Below are positions 44,193 through 52,276 of a stretch of DNA of 62,852 nt, one piece after another (within the stretch, counting starts at the first letter, position 1; the number at the start of each line of letters is the position of its first letter). The translations under genes were made by a program, and so were the position numbers. The notes under the pieces are model-generated. The model was given only the letters and a program-made list of their open reading frames with translations. It did no database searches and had not been told where the DNA came from. Origin of the DNA: Bryobacterales bacterium (GTDB lineage Bacteria; Acidobacteriota; Terriglobia; Bryobacterales; Bryobacteraceae); assembly GCA_025463005.1 (NCBI GenBank), contig JAOAPR010000145.1, positions 1 to 62,852 of the forward strand. The letters run 5' to 3'.

Positions 44193-45722
44193 CTACTTCT
44201 TGGGAGCTGCGGGAGGTGTGACCATCGGCGCACCTAACGGTTGAACCGGAGGTCCAACCTCGGCCTGCATAGTCCTGAGCAGTGTCTCGATCGGAACCGC
44301 ACCGGGCGACGCGGAACTTAAGTTTTCCTTAGCAGTTGTTCTGAGGTCCCCGGGCGTATTCGGCTCCAGAAACGGCAGCGGGTAGTTCAATTGCGGCGGC
44401 GGGATTCCCTGCGGAATGGGCCTGACGAGTTCCGGGGTGACGATCACCAGCAGTTCGGTATTTTCCTTGTTGCGGGATCGGGATTGGAAAAACTTGCCTA
44501 TCACCGGAAGATCCCCGATGAACGGAACCTTTTCGAAAGAGTCCGTGACGCGATTGTCCAGCAGTCCGCCAATTGCGAAACTTTGTCCCTCACTCAGCTC
44601 GACGGAGGTATTCAACCTGCGGACGGTCACGGCGGGAACGGCGAATCCGCTGACGGTTAAACCGTGGCTGAAATCGAGCGCGCTCACTTCCGGCTGCACC
44701 CGCAGCGAAATGCTTCCGCGAGGCGTGATGGTCGGAACAAAGTTCAGCCGAACGCCGAACTCGCGGAACTGGATGGTGACGGCAGTCGCGCCTCCTCCGG
44801 ATCCCTGCACCACGGGGAACGGGAATTCGCCGCCCGCCAGGAAACTGGCTTCCTTTCCATTTTGCGCCAGGACATTGGGTTCAGCCAGGACCTCGAGCAG
44901 GCCCCGGCTCTCCAGCAGCTTGATCGTCGCCCCGAGATTCAGGTCCGGGCGGAACAGGAAAAGGTTGAGCGCGTCGGAAAGCGTCGCCGTAGCGGAGTTC
45001 GTGCCGGTCGCGACGTGTGGAATCGATGGCGGGTTGAACTGTCCCGTCGAGGCCGAGCCGATGCTGTTGGCGGCTCCGGTACTGAACAGGTTTACTCCCA
45101 GTTGGGTACTGAAGTTTCGGTCCACGCTTGCGAATTTAACTTTAAGGAGGATCTGTGCCTCGGGCGGGGGAACATCCACGTATAAGAGGTTGACGGTTTT
45201 GCCCAGGGTCGACGCGATGGAGAACGCCCGCTCCGCGCTGGTCACGTCTTTCACTCTTCCCCGCAGGAAAAGGGTGTCATCTTCCAGGCTCAGACTGACA
45301 TTTTGGCCGGGCAGCTCCTCTTTGATCTGACGATCGGCTACCTCGATGCGATTGTTCGCCAGGAACCGGCTCGGCCGGACAGCAAGGTCGTAGTACAGCT
45401 TGGTTCCATCCTCCTGCCAGATGATCAGCGTGGTCTCTCCCGGCGTTTTACCGCTCACCAGGACTTGGCTGGGGCCGACGGCCGTTACTTCGGCGAAACC
45501 TCCCAAGCCGACGGCAACGCGCTCCATCGGTAGGAAACTGTCGAGTACGATCGACTTGCCCACCGTCAGGTCCAGCGACTGCGGCGTCTGCTGGACGGTT
45601 CGAGTTGCGGGTACCACCAGTTCCGTTTCCTGTCCGCGGTGCTCTTGCGCGCCCGCTGTTACGAACAACAGAGCCAATAGAAATGCCACGGGAAGCGCAA
45701 AGGGCGCAGCGCGCGAGATCAA
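44193..45722 (-). CDS. cpaC: Flp/Tad pilus secretin
   Basis: A 509-residue outer-membrane secretin (RcpA/CpaC). After the signal peptide, the pilus N-terminal domain (LDLTVGKSIVLD to ETTLIIWQEDG) and a BON-like domain (VSLSLEDDTLFLRGRVKDV) precede the secretin core, with LEVLAEPNVLAQNGKEASFLAG and SFAIGGLLDNRVTDSFEKVP. The C-terminal tail is proline-rich. It forms the outer-membrane ring through which the Flp pilus leaves the cell. It is the last gene of the flp-tad operon. The start is a TTG with no evident ribosome site. The convergent GGDEF-EAL gene ends 14 bases away. Confidence 0.92.
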   Translation of the reverse strand: MISRAAPFALPVAFLLALLFVTAGAQEHRGQETELVVPATRTVQQTPQSLDLTVGKSIVLDSFLPMERVAVGLGGFAEVTAVGPSQVLVSGKTPGETTLIIWQEDGTKLYYDLAVRPSRFLANNRIEVADRQIKEELPGQNVSLSLEDDTLFLRGRVKDVTSAERAFSIASTLGKTVNLLYVDVPPPEAQILLKVKFASVDRNFSTQLGVNLFSTGAANSIGSASTGQFNPPSIPHVATGTNSATATLSDALNLFLFRPDLNLGATIKLLESRGLLEVLAEPNVLAQNGKEASFLAGGEFPFPVVQGSGGGATAVTIQFREFGVRLNFVPTITPRGSISLRVQPEVSALDFSHGLTVSGFAVPAVTVRRLNTSVELSEGQSFAIGGLLDNRVTDSFEKVPFIGDLPVIGKFFQSRSRNKENTELLVIVTPELVRPIPQGIPPPQLNYPLPFLEPNTPGDLRTTAKENLSSASPGAVPIETLLRTMQAEVGPPVQPLGAPMVTPPAAPKK

Positions 45723-45788
45723 AGGGGGGCCGGGGACTTATCGGGCGCGTGTTCCTGAAGAGTTTCGAGCTCCAGACCAGTTTCGCTC

Positions 45789-46691
45789 TCATCGTGGATC
45801 CTCCCTAGGCGTGAATTTGACTTCGGTCCTGGTCGCGCCGTTGATCACCTCGACCACCCGGTTTTTGGGCGCTGGTATTTCCGTGGGCCGCGCGGGCGCG
45901 ACGCGCCGTTCCACCAGCTCCGGGATCCCGGGGCGCGGCTTCCCTCCTAGCGTGGGTCCCGGCGCTCGCGGCGGCCGAGGCCCCGACGTTCCGAACAGCT
46001 CCGACATCAGGGCGCCCGGAGGGCTGGCCGTTTCTGTGTCCAGCGGGTTGCGCAGGACGAGTTGTATATGGGTCTGGTTGCTGGCGAGCGTGAGCTTCTC
46101 GGCCTGTTCCGGCGTCACCAGGAGGTTGACCACCTGCACCGGGTGCGCCTTGCCTTCGCTGTCTTTTTGAAGATTCTCGCCGGCCGACAGGACCTGAATG
46201 TTTTGGAGCAGCGTATTCACGCGGGAACCCTCATTCGGGTTGCCCCCTGGCGGAATCCCGCTCATCAGAACGTCCACGCGCATCCCTGGTGTAACGAAAC
46301 CGGCCAGGCCCACTACTTCGTCCACGCGGACCGCGGACGCTCGCAGGCCTGGCGGAATAATCGCCGCGAGCCCGCCTCCGGAGCCGGTCGCCGCCAAGCG
46401 GTCCGCGATGACTGGTTCGCCTTGATACATGTTGGCGATCGCTCCACGATTCAGCGCAGCGTCAAGCTTGTCTAGCGCGCCCTTCGGGAGCGTTCCGACC
46501 CATGGCCCCATTCGCACGTCGGCGGCCCCAATCAAAGTCCCGATCTGCAAGTCGCGCGTGGCGACTACCACCTGGGCCGTCGGCGGCGGCGCGGGACCCG
46601 ATCGGCCTCCTATCATTCGATAGACCAGGTAACTGGCGCTGGCCCCGCCGATCAGGGCGCAAATCATAATGAGCAGGAGCCGTCTATTCAT
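45789..46691 (-). CDS. cpaB: Flp pilus assembly protein CpaB
   Basis: A 300-residue periplasmic protein with an N-terminal helix (LLLIMICALIGGASASYLVY) and an SAF-type domain (VVATRDLQIGTLIGAADVR, GEPVIADRLAATGSGGGL) as in CpaB/RcpC. Then IPPGLRASAVRVDEVVGLAGFVTPGMRVDV follows the family. It has a long proline-rich C-terminal extension with PPRAPGPTLGG and similar segments. CpaB is thought to assist or gate the secretin. It lies 213 bases after tadG, the widest gap in the operon, and 66 bases before cpaC. Confidence 0.9.
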   Translation of the reverse strand: MNRRLLLIMICALIGGASASYLVYRMIGGRSGPAPPPTAQVVVATRDLQIGTLIGAADVRMGPWVGTLPKGALDKLDAALNRGAIANMYQGEPVIADRLAATGSGGGLAAIIPPGLRASAVRVDEVVGLAGFVTPGMRVDVLMSGIPPGGNPNEGSRVNTLLQNIQVLSAGENLQKDSEGKAHPVQVVNLLVTPEQAEKLTLASNQTHIQLVLRNPLDTETASPPGALMSELFGTSGPRPPRAPGPTLGGKPRPGIPELVERRVAPARPTEIPAPKNRVVEVINGATRTEVKFTPREDPR

Positions 46692-46705
46692 ACGACCCGG
46701 CAGGA

Positions 46706-46783
46706 CTATTCACCGGACTCTTCACATTGACCTCGGTGTTTCTTTTTGACCTGTTTGCTTAGTGAACGCAATTCATCGCCCAT
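46706..46783 (-). CDS. Possible 25-residue peptide in the tadG-cpaB gap
   Basis: A short frame from ATG 46783 to TAG 46706 encodes a charged peptide (MGDELRSLSKQVKKKHRG, then about seven more residues). It has no clear ribosome site and I know no counterpart. It is recorded only because this is the one wide gap in the operon. Confidence 0.15.
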   Translation of the reverse strand: MGDELRSLSKQVKKKHRGQCEESGE

Positions 46784-46904
46784 TGGACCGATAGTCCCGC
46801 TGCTGTGGTATCAGCGACTTCTGTGCTCGCCGCGCTCGCGATGTAAACTGACGGGAACAAGCGTGGTTGCAGATGCCGCTGAGCAACGACAGTGCGCGTC
46901 GGGC

Positions 46905-48332
46905 TTATCTCACCAAACTGGCCCTTCGGGTATTCAGACTGGGCCCTGCTGCCAGGTTGAAGGTGACGAAGGAGGTCCCCGCCATGGACAGAGCGCCCAC
47001 GATAATCGATCCGTTGATCAAAATGCCCGCGTTCCCACCCAGATTCAGCGTCTGGTACTGGCTGGGCTGATTCTGCATGACCGTCAGCCAGTTGGTGATG
47101 TACAGGGTTCCGGTCAGGATGATGCTGCCGCCGCCACCCAGATTGTGCGTGAGTGCCAATGCGTTGCGGTCCTCGAAAAACAGAATTCCCGCATAGAAGG
47201 ATGTGTTATCGGCGCCGACCAGATGGGCATTCGAATTGGAGCCGATATTGAAAATCCCGGCGCCGGTGTTGTAGACCACCATGCCTGCCCCGGTGCTGGG
47301 ATTTGGCGGATAACCGGCGGCCATCAGCATGTTGCCGTTGGCATCGTTGATGAAGCCGCCGCCGTTGATATAGTACAGCCCGGGCTGGAATAGCGCGGTA
47401 TCGTTCTTGACGTGAATGCTGTTGTACAGACCAGGAGAATAGAGTGTGCACTGCGCCGCCGGGCATCCCGGCCCCATTACAATCGACTGGTTACCCGCGG
47501 GAGGAATGGCCGGTGCGGGAATATTCTCGTAAGGATCCCGCTGCGGCGTGGCCGGCTGATCATAGCGGCCGACGGTCCCCAGATTCAGGCCGGCTGGAGG
47601 GCTGGCGGAGCCGCCGAAAACCGCGAAATCGCCGCCGCTACCAGTGGTGCAATCGCCTGGATCATTGGGCCCCGCATGCGAGAGATCGACGACGTTACTG
47701 ATTGCCAACGCCAGGGCGTTGTCCGAGTTCACCTGTATGCTCCGCCTGGGACCTCCGCACACGGCGAGGTGCGCGGATCCGTTCGACAGCGTGCTGGGGA
47801 AAGTGGGATGCGTGATCAGCAGGGGTACTCTGTTCGCCTGGTTCACGATGGCCGCCACGGCGATGCCGGCGATGGAACTGGTCGAAGGTCCCAGGAATCG
47901 GATCAGGCCGGTATTCAAGGTTCTCCTGACAGTGACGCGAATCGCGGGTGCCGGGTCACTCGACAGCGGTACGCCGGCGACTGTCGCCGGGTAGTCGATG
48001 GTCACCGTATCCGCGGCCGCTGCGCCGAATCCATTCCTGCGAGCGTACACGCAGGGTGTGCGGCCGTCGGTAGTCGAACAGGTGAACGCGGTGGGAGGAC
48101 TTCCGGTTCCGAACGGAAACGGAGAGGTCGCATTAGTTCCGGCGAGGATACTCATGATGCCGGCCTGGGCTGCGGAGTCGGCCGCGGTCTGCGCCATCTG
48201 CCGGTGCGCGTACATCTGGCTGCCGTCGATGGCCAGTCCCAGAGCGCCGATCAGAAACAAGCTGAGTCCCAGGATGACCAGCAATACCGCCTGGCCTTTT
48301 TCGCGGCCCGAACCAGAGAGGGAATGATTCAA
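46905..48332 (-). CDS. tadG: TadG-like pilus protein with long C-terminal beta region
   Basis: A 475-residue protein. The N-terminal part (GQAVLLVILGLSLFLIGALG, then AIDGSQMYAHRQMAQTAADS) is the TadG/Flp pilus-assembly membrane anchor. The remaining about 330 residues are exported and rich in Gly, Asn and Ser (for example YSPGLYNSIHVKN, LYYINGGGF, NLGGGGSIILTG), with a spacing that suggests a beta-helix or similar fold. TadG proteins are thought to be minor pilus or tip components. The TTG start overlaps the stop of the preceding tadE gene (TTGA), so translation is coupled. Confidence 0.85.
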   Translation of the reverse strand: MNHSLSGSGREKGQAVLLVILGLSLFLIGALGLAIDGSQMYAHRQMAQTAADSAAQAGIMSILAGTNATSPFPFGTGSPPTAFTCSTTDGRTPCVYARRNGFGAAAADTVTIDYPATVAGVPLSSDPAPAIRVTVRRTLNTGLIRFLGPSTSSIAGIAVAAIVNQANRVPLLITHPTFPSTLSNGSAHLAVCGGPRRSIQVNSDNALALAISNVVDLSHAGPNDPGDCTTGSGGDFAVFGGSASPPAGLNLGTVGRYDQPATPQRDPYENIPAPAIPPAGNQSIVMGPGCPAAQCTLYSPGLYNSIHVKNDTALFQPGLYYINGGGFINDANGNMLMAAGYPPNPSTGAGMVVYNTGAGIFNIGSNSNAHLVGADNTSFYAGILFFEDRNALALTHNLGGGGSIILTGTLYITNWLTVMQNQPSQYQTLNLGGNAGILINGSIIVGALSMAGTSFVTFNLAAGPSLNTRRASLVR

Positions 48333-48781
48333 AACGCTATCACCCCCTCCGACATGCTTCCCAGGCGCACCTGGAGCGGAAAGTAGGTGGTCAAGGGATC
48401 GTAAGGATAGATCACCGTGACGGACACCAGCTGCCCTGGTGCGTTGCTGGCGCCCGGATAGTTGACCGTGATGATCAGGTTGCTGGTGCTGAGCAGTCCC
48501 GCGCTCGCGAAATTCCGGATCACCGTTAGCACCTGGTCGGGGTTTTGCGCCGGACCGCTTGGCCCGTCGACGCCGCTTCCGGTGCGCGTCCCGCCGTGCA
48601 CGATAGAGTAGCGGGCGCCGGCGCGCGCTGCGTTCGCAACAGTGGTGTAGACCAAAGCCATGCGGCTGATCTCCACGATGGATAGAAGCAGAATCACCGA
48701 CAGAAACGCGACCAGGCTGAACTCCACCAGAGTCTGGCCGCGGACGCCGGGGCGCCTGTTCGCGGTTCTACGCAAAGTCAT
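48329..48781 (-). CDS. tadE: TadE family pseudopilin
   Basis: A 150-residue protein. The frame extends to 48862, but the ATG at 48781 (MTLRRTANRRPGVRGQTLVE) fits best: it overlaps the previous gene's stop by 4 bases and gives a short basic leader. The prepilin-type cleavage site is G15 before QTLVE with Glu at +5, followed by a hydrophobic helix (FSLVAFLSVILLLSIVEIS). The rest is a small beta-rich domain. TadE and TadF-type pseudopilins are minor components processed by the prepilin peptidase, which is not in this window. Confidence 0.88.
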   Translation of the reverse strand: MTLRRTANRRPGVRGQTLVEFSLVAFLSVILLLSIVEISRMALVYTTVANAARAGARYSIVHGGTRTGSGVDGPSGPAQNPDQVLTVIRNFASAGLLSTSNLIITVNYPGASNAPGQLVSVTVIYPYDPLTTYFPLQVRLGSMSEGVIAF

Positions 48782-49671
48782 TGCAGCATTCTCATGCTCG
48801 CCTGGCGATGGATGGTTGAGGGCGGAAGCGTGGCGTGAATCCCCAGCGCCCCGAAATCCCACAGCGGCAGCAAGGGAACGTAAGAGTAACTCACGTCTAC
48901 CGACGCCAGGACATATTTTGTGGGCTCCGGATCGGCCGGCGGAACGTAAGCCCCGGGGCCGGAACAGGTCTGGACGCCGTTATTGTTCTTGCACACCCGC
49001 ACCGACAGACTCGCCCGGTTCAGCGGCGACGAAATATCGGCCGTAATCAGAGTCGTGATCTGCGCGGCGGTGGCCGGCGTGGGCGTCCCCACGGTTGCTC
49101 TTCCCTGCGCCATATACTGCGCGCCGGTCCGGGCGCCATTCGCTACCGTGATCCAGGCGAATAGAAACGAGCCGAAGTTCACGGCGTTGACAATCAGCAG
49201 GAATAGAAGGGGGAGAATCAAGGCGAACTCCACCAGCGCTTGCCCGTCGACGGCAGTAAGGCGTCCGATCGCGTATCCATTAATTGGCGGAATCGCGGCC
49301 AGAAAATTCTGGAGCGTCTTCTGCTCATCGGGAGTCGAGAACAGGAACTCTACCCCTAGTCCGTCGGATCCGTGCCGGACCACCCGGCAGGGAATGGAAG
49401 TAGACCGGGAGGAAACGATGCCTCCGTCGGACTGAGGCGTGGTCTTGTAGCCTTGCAGAATCAGGCGGACGATGGTGCCGAGGTACCAGCGCTCGGGCGT
49501 AACAACATACGCGCCGCTGCTGCTGATATCGCGGATTCGCCGCCCTTCCGGCACCGAGCCGTCCCAGTAGTACACCAGTAAGGACGGTTCGGCCAGTCTC
49601 GGCGCGCGCCGCTTTTCTGGACTGTCGTTCGCCAGCCAGCGCGAGAGGCTGGCCATCAGCCGTTTGAGCAT
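48778..49671 (-). CDS. PilZ-TadE fusion protein
   Basis: A 297-residue protein with a very good ribosome site (AGGAGGTGA) before the ATG. Residues about 17-125 form a PilZ domain with both parts of the c-di-GMP motif: R21-x3-R25 (RRAPR) and D48-I-S-S-S-G53. From residue 143 a TadE-type pseudopilin follows: G143-QALVE with Glu at +5, a hydrophobic helix (FALILPLLFLLIVNAVNFG) and a beta-rich exported domain. The protein thus joins a cytoplasmic c-di-GMP sensor to a pilus subunit. If the prepilin peptidase cuts after G143, the PilZ part would be released as a long leader. It lies between the DUF192 gene and tadE, overlapping both. Confidence 0.85.
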   Translation of the reverse strand: MLKRLMASLSRWLANDSPEKRRAPRLAEPSLLVYYWDGSVPEGRRIRDISSSGAYVVTPERWYLGTIVRLILQGYKTTPQSDGGIVSSRSTSIPCRVVRHGSDGLGVEFLFSTPDEQKTLQNFLAAIPPINGYAIGRLTAVDGQALVEFALILPLLFLLIVNAVNFGSFLFAWITVANGARTGAQYMAQGRATVGTPTPATAAQITTLITADISSPLNRASLSVRVCKNNNGVQTCSGPGAYVPPADPEPTKYVLASVDVSYSYVPLLPLWDFGALGIHATLPPSTIHRQASMRMLQ

Positions 49672-50114
49672 GGAATCACCTCCTGATTTGTCCAGGCTCC
49701 TTGAACCTGGAACTGCTTCCAGTGCGTCTCCATTTCCTCTGGGGAACAGATCAGCAATTCATCGCCCACGCGGGTGCGAGACGAATAAATAGTGCGCGTC
49801 CTCACCTCCAGGACACTGGCACAACGGCAGCGCACCGGAACAATCTGTAACGGATCCAGATGCTCGACCAGCTGGATCACCCGATTCGCCCGATCCAGAT
49901 ACACCAAGTCGACTGGGAACAACGTGCCCACCATGTAAACACCAGGGGACGGCATGGCCCAGATTCCATCTTCGTGCGCTACCTTTCTAAACCTCGGCCT
50001 GGGCCTAAACGCTGCAACATCCGGCTGAGCGGTAGGTAAAACCCCGGCCGCAACTGCGCTCAGGCACAGAAAGGATTCCCGCTGTCGATTGAAAACGCAA
50101 ACCGTGGGCGACAT
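49656..50114 (-). CDS. DUF192 family protein in the pilus operon
   Basis: About 152 residues from ATG 50114 (ATG 50129 is possible, with AAGGAG only two bases away). The core GIWAMPSPGVYMVGTLFPVDLVYLDR, then VVIQL-like strand and VPVRCRCASVLEV, follows the DUF192 fold, including the surface-exposed pattern of residues that the family keeps. DUF192 proteins are small, mostly exported proteins of unknown role. It overlaps the next gene by 16 bases. Its placement between tadC and the TadE genes suggests a pilus-linked function. A typical export signal is not obvious at this start. Confidence 0.7.
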   Translation of the reverse strand: MSPTVCVFNRQRESFLCLSAVAAGVLPTAQPDVAAFRPRPRFRKVAHEDGIWAMPSPGVYMVGTLFPVDLVYLDRANRVIQLVEHLDPLQIVPVRCRCASVLEVRTRTIYSSRTRVGDELLICSPEEMETHWKQFQVQGAWTNQEVIPCSNG

Positions 50115-50227
50115 CCTGATCTCTCTCATTGCTCCTTGACGGGCCGGAAGCCCACGCCCCCCGGGAATGGACTCCTGACCCGCATCATCAAATATTTCCT
50201 GGCAGCTTTCTCCCATCTGGTCGCTTC

Positions 50228-50323
50228 CTAATTCAGCTTCTTGCGGCGGCGCAGGATGAGATATGCGATCACGATGAAAAAACAGGTCCCAGCGAGGGTC
50301 CGGATAATCGTAACGTTGTCCAT
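50228..50323 (-). CDS. 31-residue single-span membrane peptide
   Basis: A very short gene with a good ribosome site (AAAGGAGA) before the ATG at 50323. The peptide starts MDNVTIIRTLAGTC, continues with a membrane helix (FFIVIAYLILR) and ends with a basic tail, a positive-inside anchor. It sits between tadC and the DUF192 gene, in the operon direction, where no larger gene is possible. I know no named family. A role as a small pilus-assembly accessory is a guess from position. Confidence 0.6.
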   Translation of the reverse strand: MDNVTIIRTLAGTCFFIVIAYLILRRRKKLN

Positions 50324-50370
50324 GGTGGTCTCCTTTCCGAGGCGATCGTTTGTCTTAAACGAGCTTCGCC

Positions 50371-51282
50371 TCAAACGAAATATTTCTGGAACGCCTCGAA
50401 CATGACAATCATGGACGGGCCCAGCGTCACAACAAACAGCGACGGAAAGATCAGCAGCACCAGAGGGAAGACCAGCTTTACCGTGGTTTTGGCCGCCTGC
50501 TCCTCGGCATTCTGCCGGCGCCGGGTGCGCAAGCTGTCGGCCTGGGCGCGCAAAGCTTTGCCGACGCTGGTGCCGAACTTGTCCGCCTGAATGATGAGCG
50601 ACGCGAGGGCACGCACGGTATCGACACCGGTCCGTTCCGCACACTCGTTCCAGGCGTCCGCCCGCGGGCGCCCGGCGCGCTGCTCCAGGCTGATCAGGCT
50701 GAGCTCATCGGCGATAGCCGGCTGGCTTACCCGCATTTCTTCCGAGGTGCGGAGGATGGATTTGTCGAGACTCAGCCCGGCTTCTACGCACACCACCAGC
50801 AGGTCCAGGGCCTCCGGCAGGCCCAAGCGAATATTTAGCTTCCTGGCGGAAATCAACCGGCCCAGCCAGAAGTCCGGCACCAGGAATCCGAGACCGGCGG
50901 CCGTCGCGTACACGAACAGCGGAGTCAGCGGCAACGATCCTGAAAATGTGGCCAGCAGGCATAAACCCGCCGGCGCGAGCACCTTCGCGGCGTAGTAGGT
51001 ATTTACGTGCCTGGCTTCGCGGTAACCCGCCTGCGCGAGCATTTTTCGCAGATTCGAGACTTCCTTGGCGCTGCGCGGAACCACCCCTTGAAACGGCTGC
51101 AGGAGTTTTTCGATGCGGGCAACCGGCGTTATCCCGGTTATACCTGTCAGCAGGGCGGCCTGGCTTGGCGACACCACGATTTGAGATAGTCTGCGGTACG
51201 CGCTGCCGCGATAAAAAATCAGGACCCCGGCGGTAACAATCAGCAGAAACGCGGCGGCGAATGCAAAAATTGGCGTCCACAT
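50371..51282 (-). CDS. tadC: Flp pilus inner-membrane platform protein TadC
   Basis: A 303-residue type II secretion F-domain protein. Hydrophobic segments occur at the N-terminus, in the middle (LAPAGLCLLATFSGSLPL) and at the C-terminus (LVFPLVLLIFPSLFVVTLGP). The T2SSF core is visible as LPEALDLLVVCVEAGLSLDKS and ALASLIIQADKFGTSVGKAL. TadB and TadC together form the inner-membrane platform on which the ATPase acts. It starts 9 bases after tadB, with AGGAA upstream. Confidence 0.92.
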   Translation of the reverse strand: MWTPIFAFAAAFLLIVTAGVLIFYRGSAYRRLSQIVVSPSQAALLTGITGITPVARIEKLLQPFQGVVPRSAKEVSNLRKMLAQAGYREARHVNTYYAAKVLAPAGLCLLATFSGSLPLTPLFVYATAAGLGFLVPDFWLGRLISARKLNIRLGLPEALDLLVVCVEAGLSLDKSILRTSEEMRVSQPAIADELSLISLEQRAGRPRADAWNECAERTGVDTVRALASLIIQADKFGTSVGKALRAQADSLRTRRRQNAEEQAAKTTVKLVFPLVLLIFPSLFVVTLGPSMIVMFEAFQKYFV

Positions 51283-51291
51283 AGGAGGTTC

Positions 51292-52257
51292 CTAGACACG
51301 AATCCGCACAATTTTCCGGATGGCCAGCGCTCCCAGCACGTTCATGACGACGGCCGTGTACAGCAATTTCAGACCGACCGGGTGCTTCCACAACAGGCTG
51401 ATGCCGTCCGGGTGGACCATGTACATCGCGAATCCCAGCGCCACCGGTAACAGCGACAGGATCCAGCCTGTCATCCGTCCCTGCGCGGTGTGAACCTGGA
51501 CCTGTTTGCGCAGGCGGAATCGCTCCCGCGAAGTTTGCGCCACCTTTTCCAGGACCTCCGCCAGTCTGCCTCCGCTCTCTTTTTGAATCAGCACGGCCGC
51601 AATGAAGATCTGAAGGTCCTGCACTGCCATTCGGGTTCCCAGATTCAGGAGGGCCGTGCGCAACTCGGCGCCATAGTTCTGCTCCTCGAAACATTTGCGG
51701 AATTCGCCGCTTAGGGGCTCTCTGGATTCCTGCCCCATGAAACCGATCGCGGTCATAAGGCTGTGCCCGGCGCGCAGGGCGCTGACCAGCATGTCGATCG
51801 CTTCCGGCATCTGCGATTCAAAGCGCTGGAAACGCTTGGCGCGGCGGCGAAGTACGTACAGAAAGGGCAGGGGAATCGCAGCCAGGCCAAAGCCGATCGC
51901 CGGAACCACGGACCAGAGCCGCAGATACAGCAGACAGGCCGCGCCGATCCAGGTGAATACACACAGCATGAGCAGGCTTCCCACGGTTCGCTCCATGCCG
52001 GCCTGTTGCAGCAGCAGCCGCAGGCGCGCCGCCACGTCCAGCCGGATCAGTATGCGGTTGAACCAGGGGACCAGGCTGAGACGATCCTCTTTGCGGAAAT
52101 CGCCTGAGGATTCAGAATCGATGGTCGCGAACTCAGCCTGCTGCACGGTCTTTAGCCTGCGCTGCACCTGCTGCTCAGGAGCGCTGCCGCGCAGGAGCTT
52201 CACCGCGAATCCCATGGCGGTCACGGCTACCACCAGCGCGATCAGGATCGTCAGCAT
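51292..52257 (-). CDS. tadB: Flp pilus inner-membrane platform protein TadB
   Basis: A 321-residue platform protein with hydrophobic segments at the N-terminus (MLTILIALVVAVTAMGFAV), the middle (LCVFTWIGAACLLYLRLW) and the C-terminus. The T2SSF core includes MPEAIDMLVSALRAGHSL, then MTAIGFM, and FIAAVLIQKESGGRLAEVLE. It is the partner of TadC and follows cpaF by 19 bases. Length and order match other tad loci. Confidence 0.92.
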   Translation of the reverse strand: MLTILIALVVAVTAMGFAVKLLRGSAPEQQVQRRLKTVQQAEFATIDSESSGDFRKEDRLSLVPWFNRILIRLDVAARLRLLLQQAGMERTVGSLLMLCVFTWIGAACLLYLRLWSVVPAIGFGLAAIPLPFLYVLRRRAKRFQRFESQMPEAIDMLVSALRAGHSLMTAIGFMGQESREPLSGEFRKCFEEQNYGAELRTALLNLGTRMAVQDLQIFIAAVLIQKESGGRLAEVLEKVAQTSRERFRLRKQVQVHTAQGRMTGWILSLLPVALGFAMYMVHPDGISLLWKHPVGLKLLYTAVVMNVLGALAIRKIVRIRV

Positions 52258-52276
52258 GCTCCGCCTCGCCCGGCCG

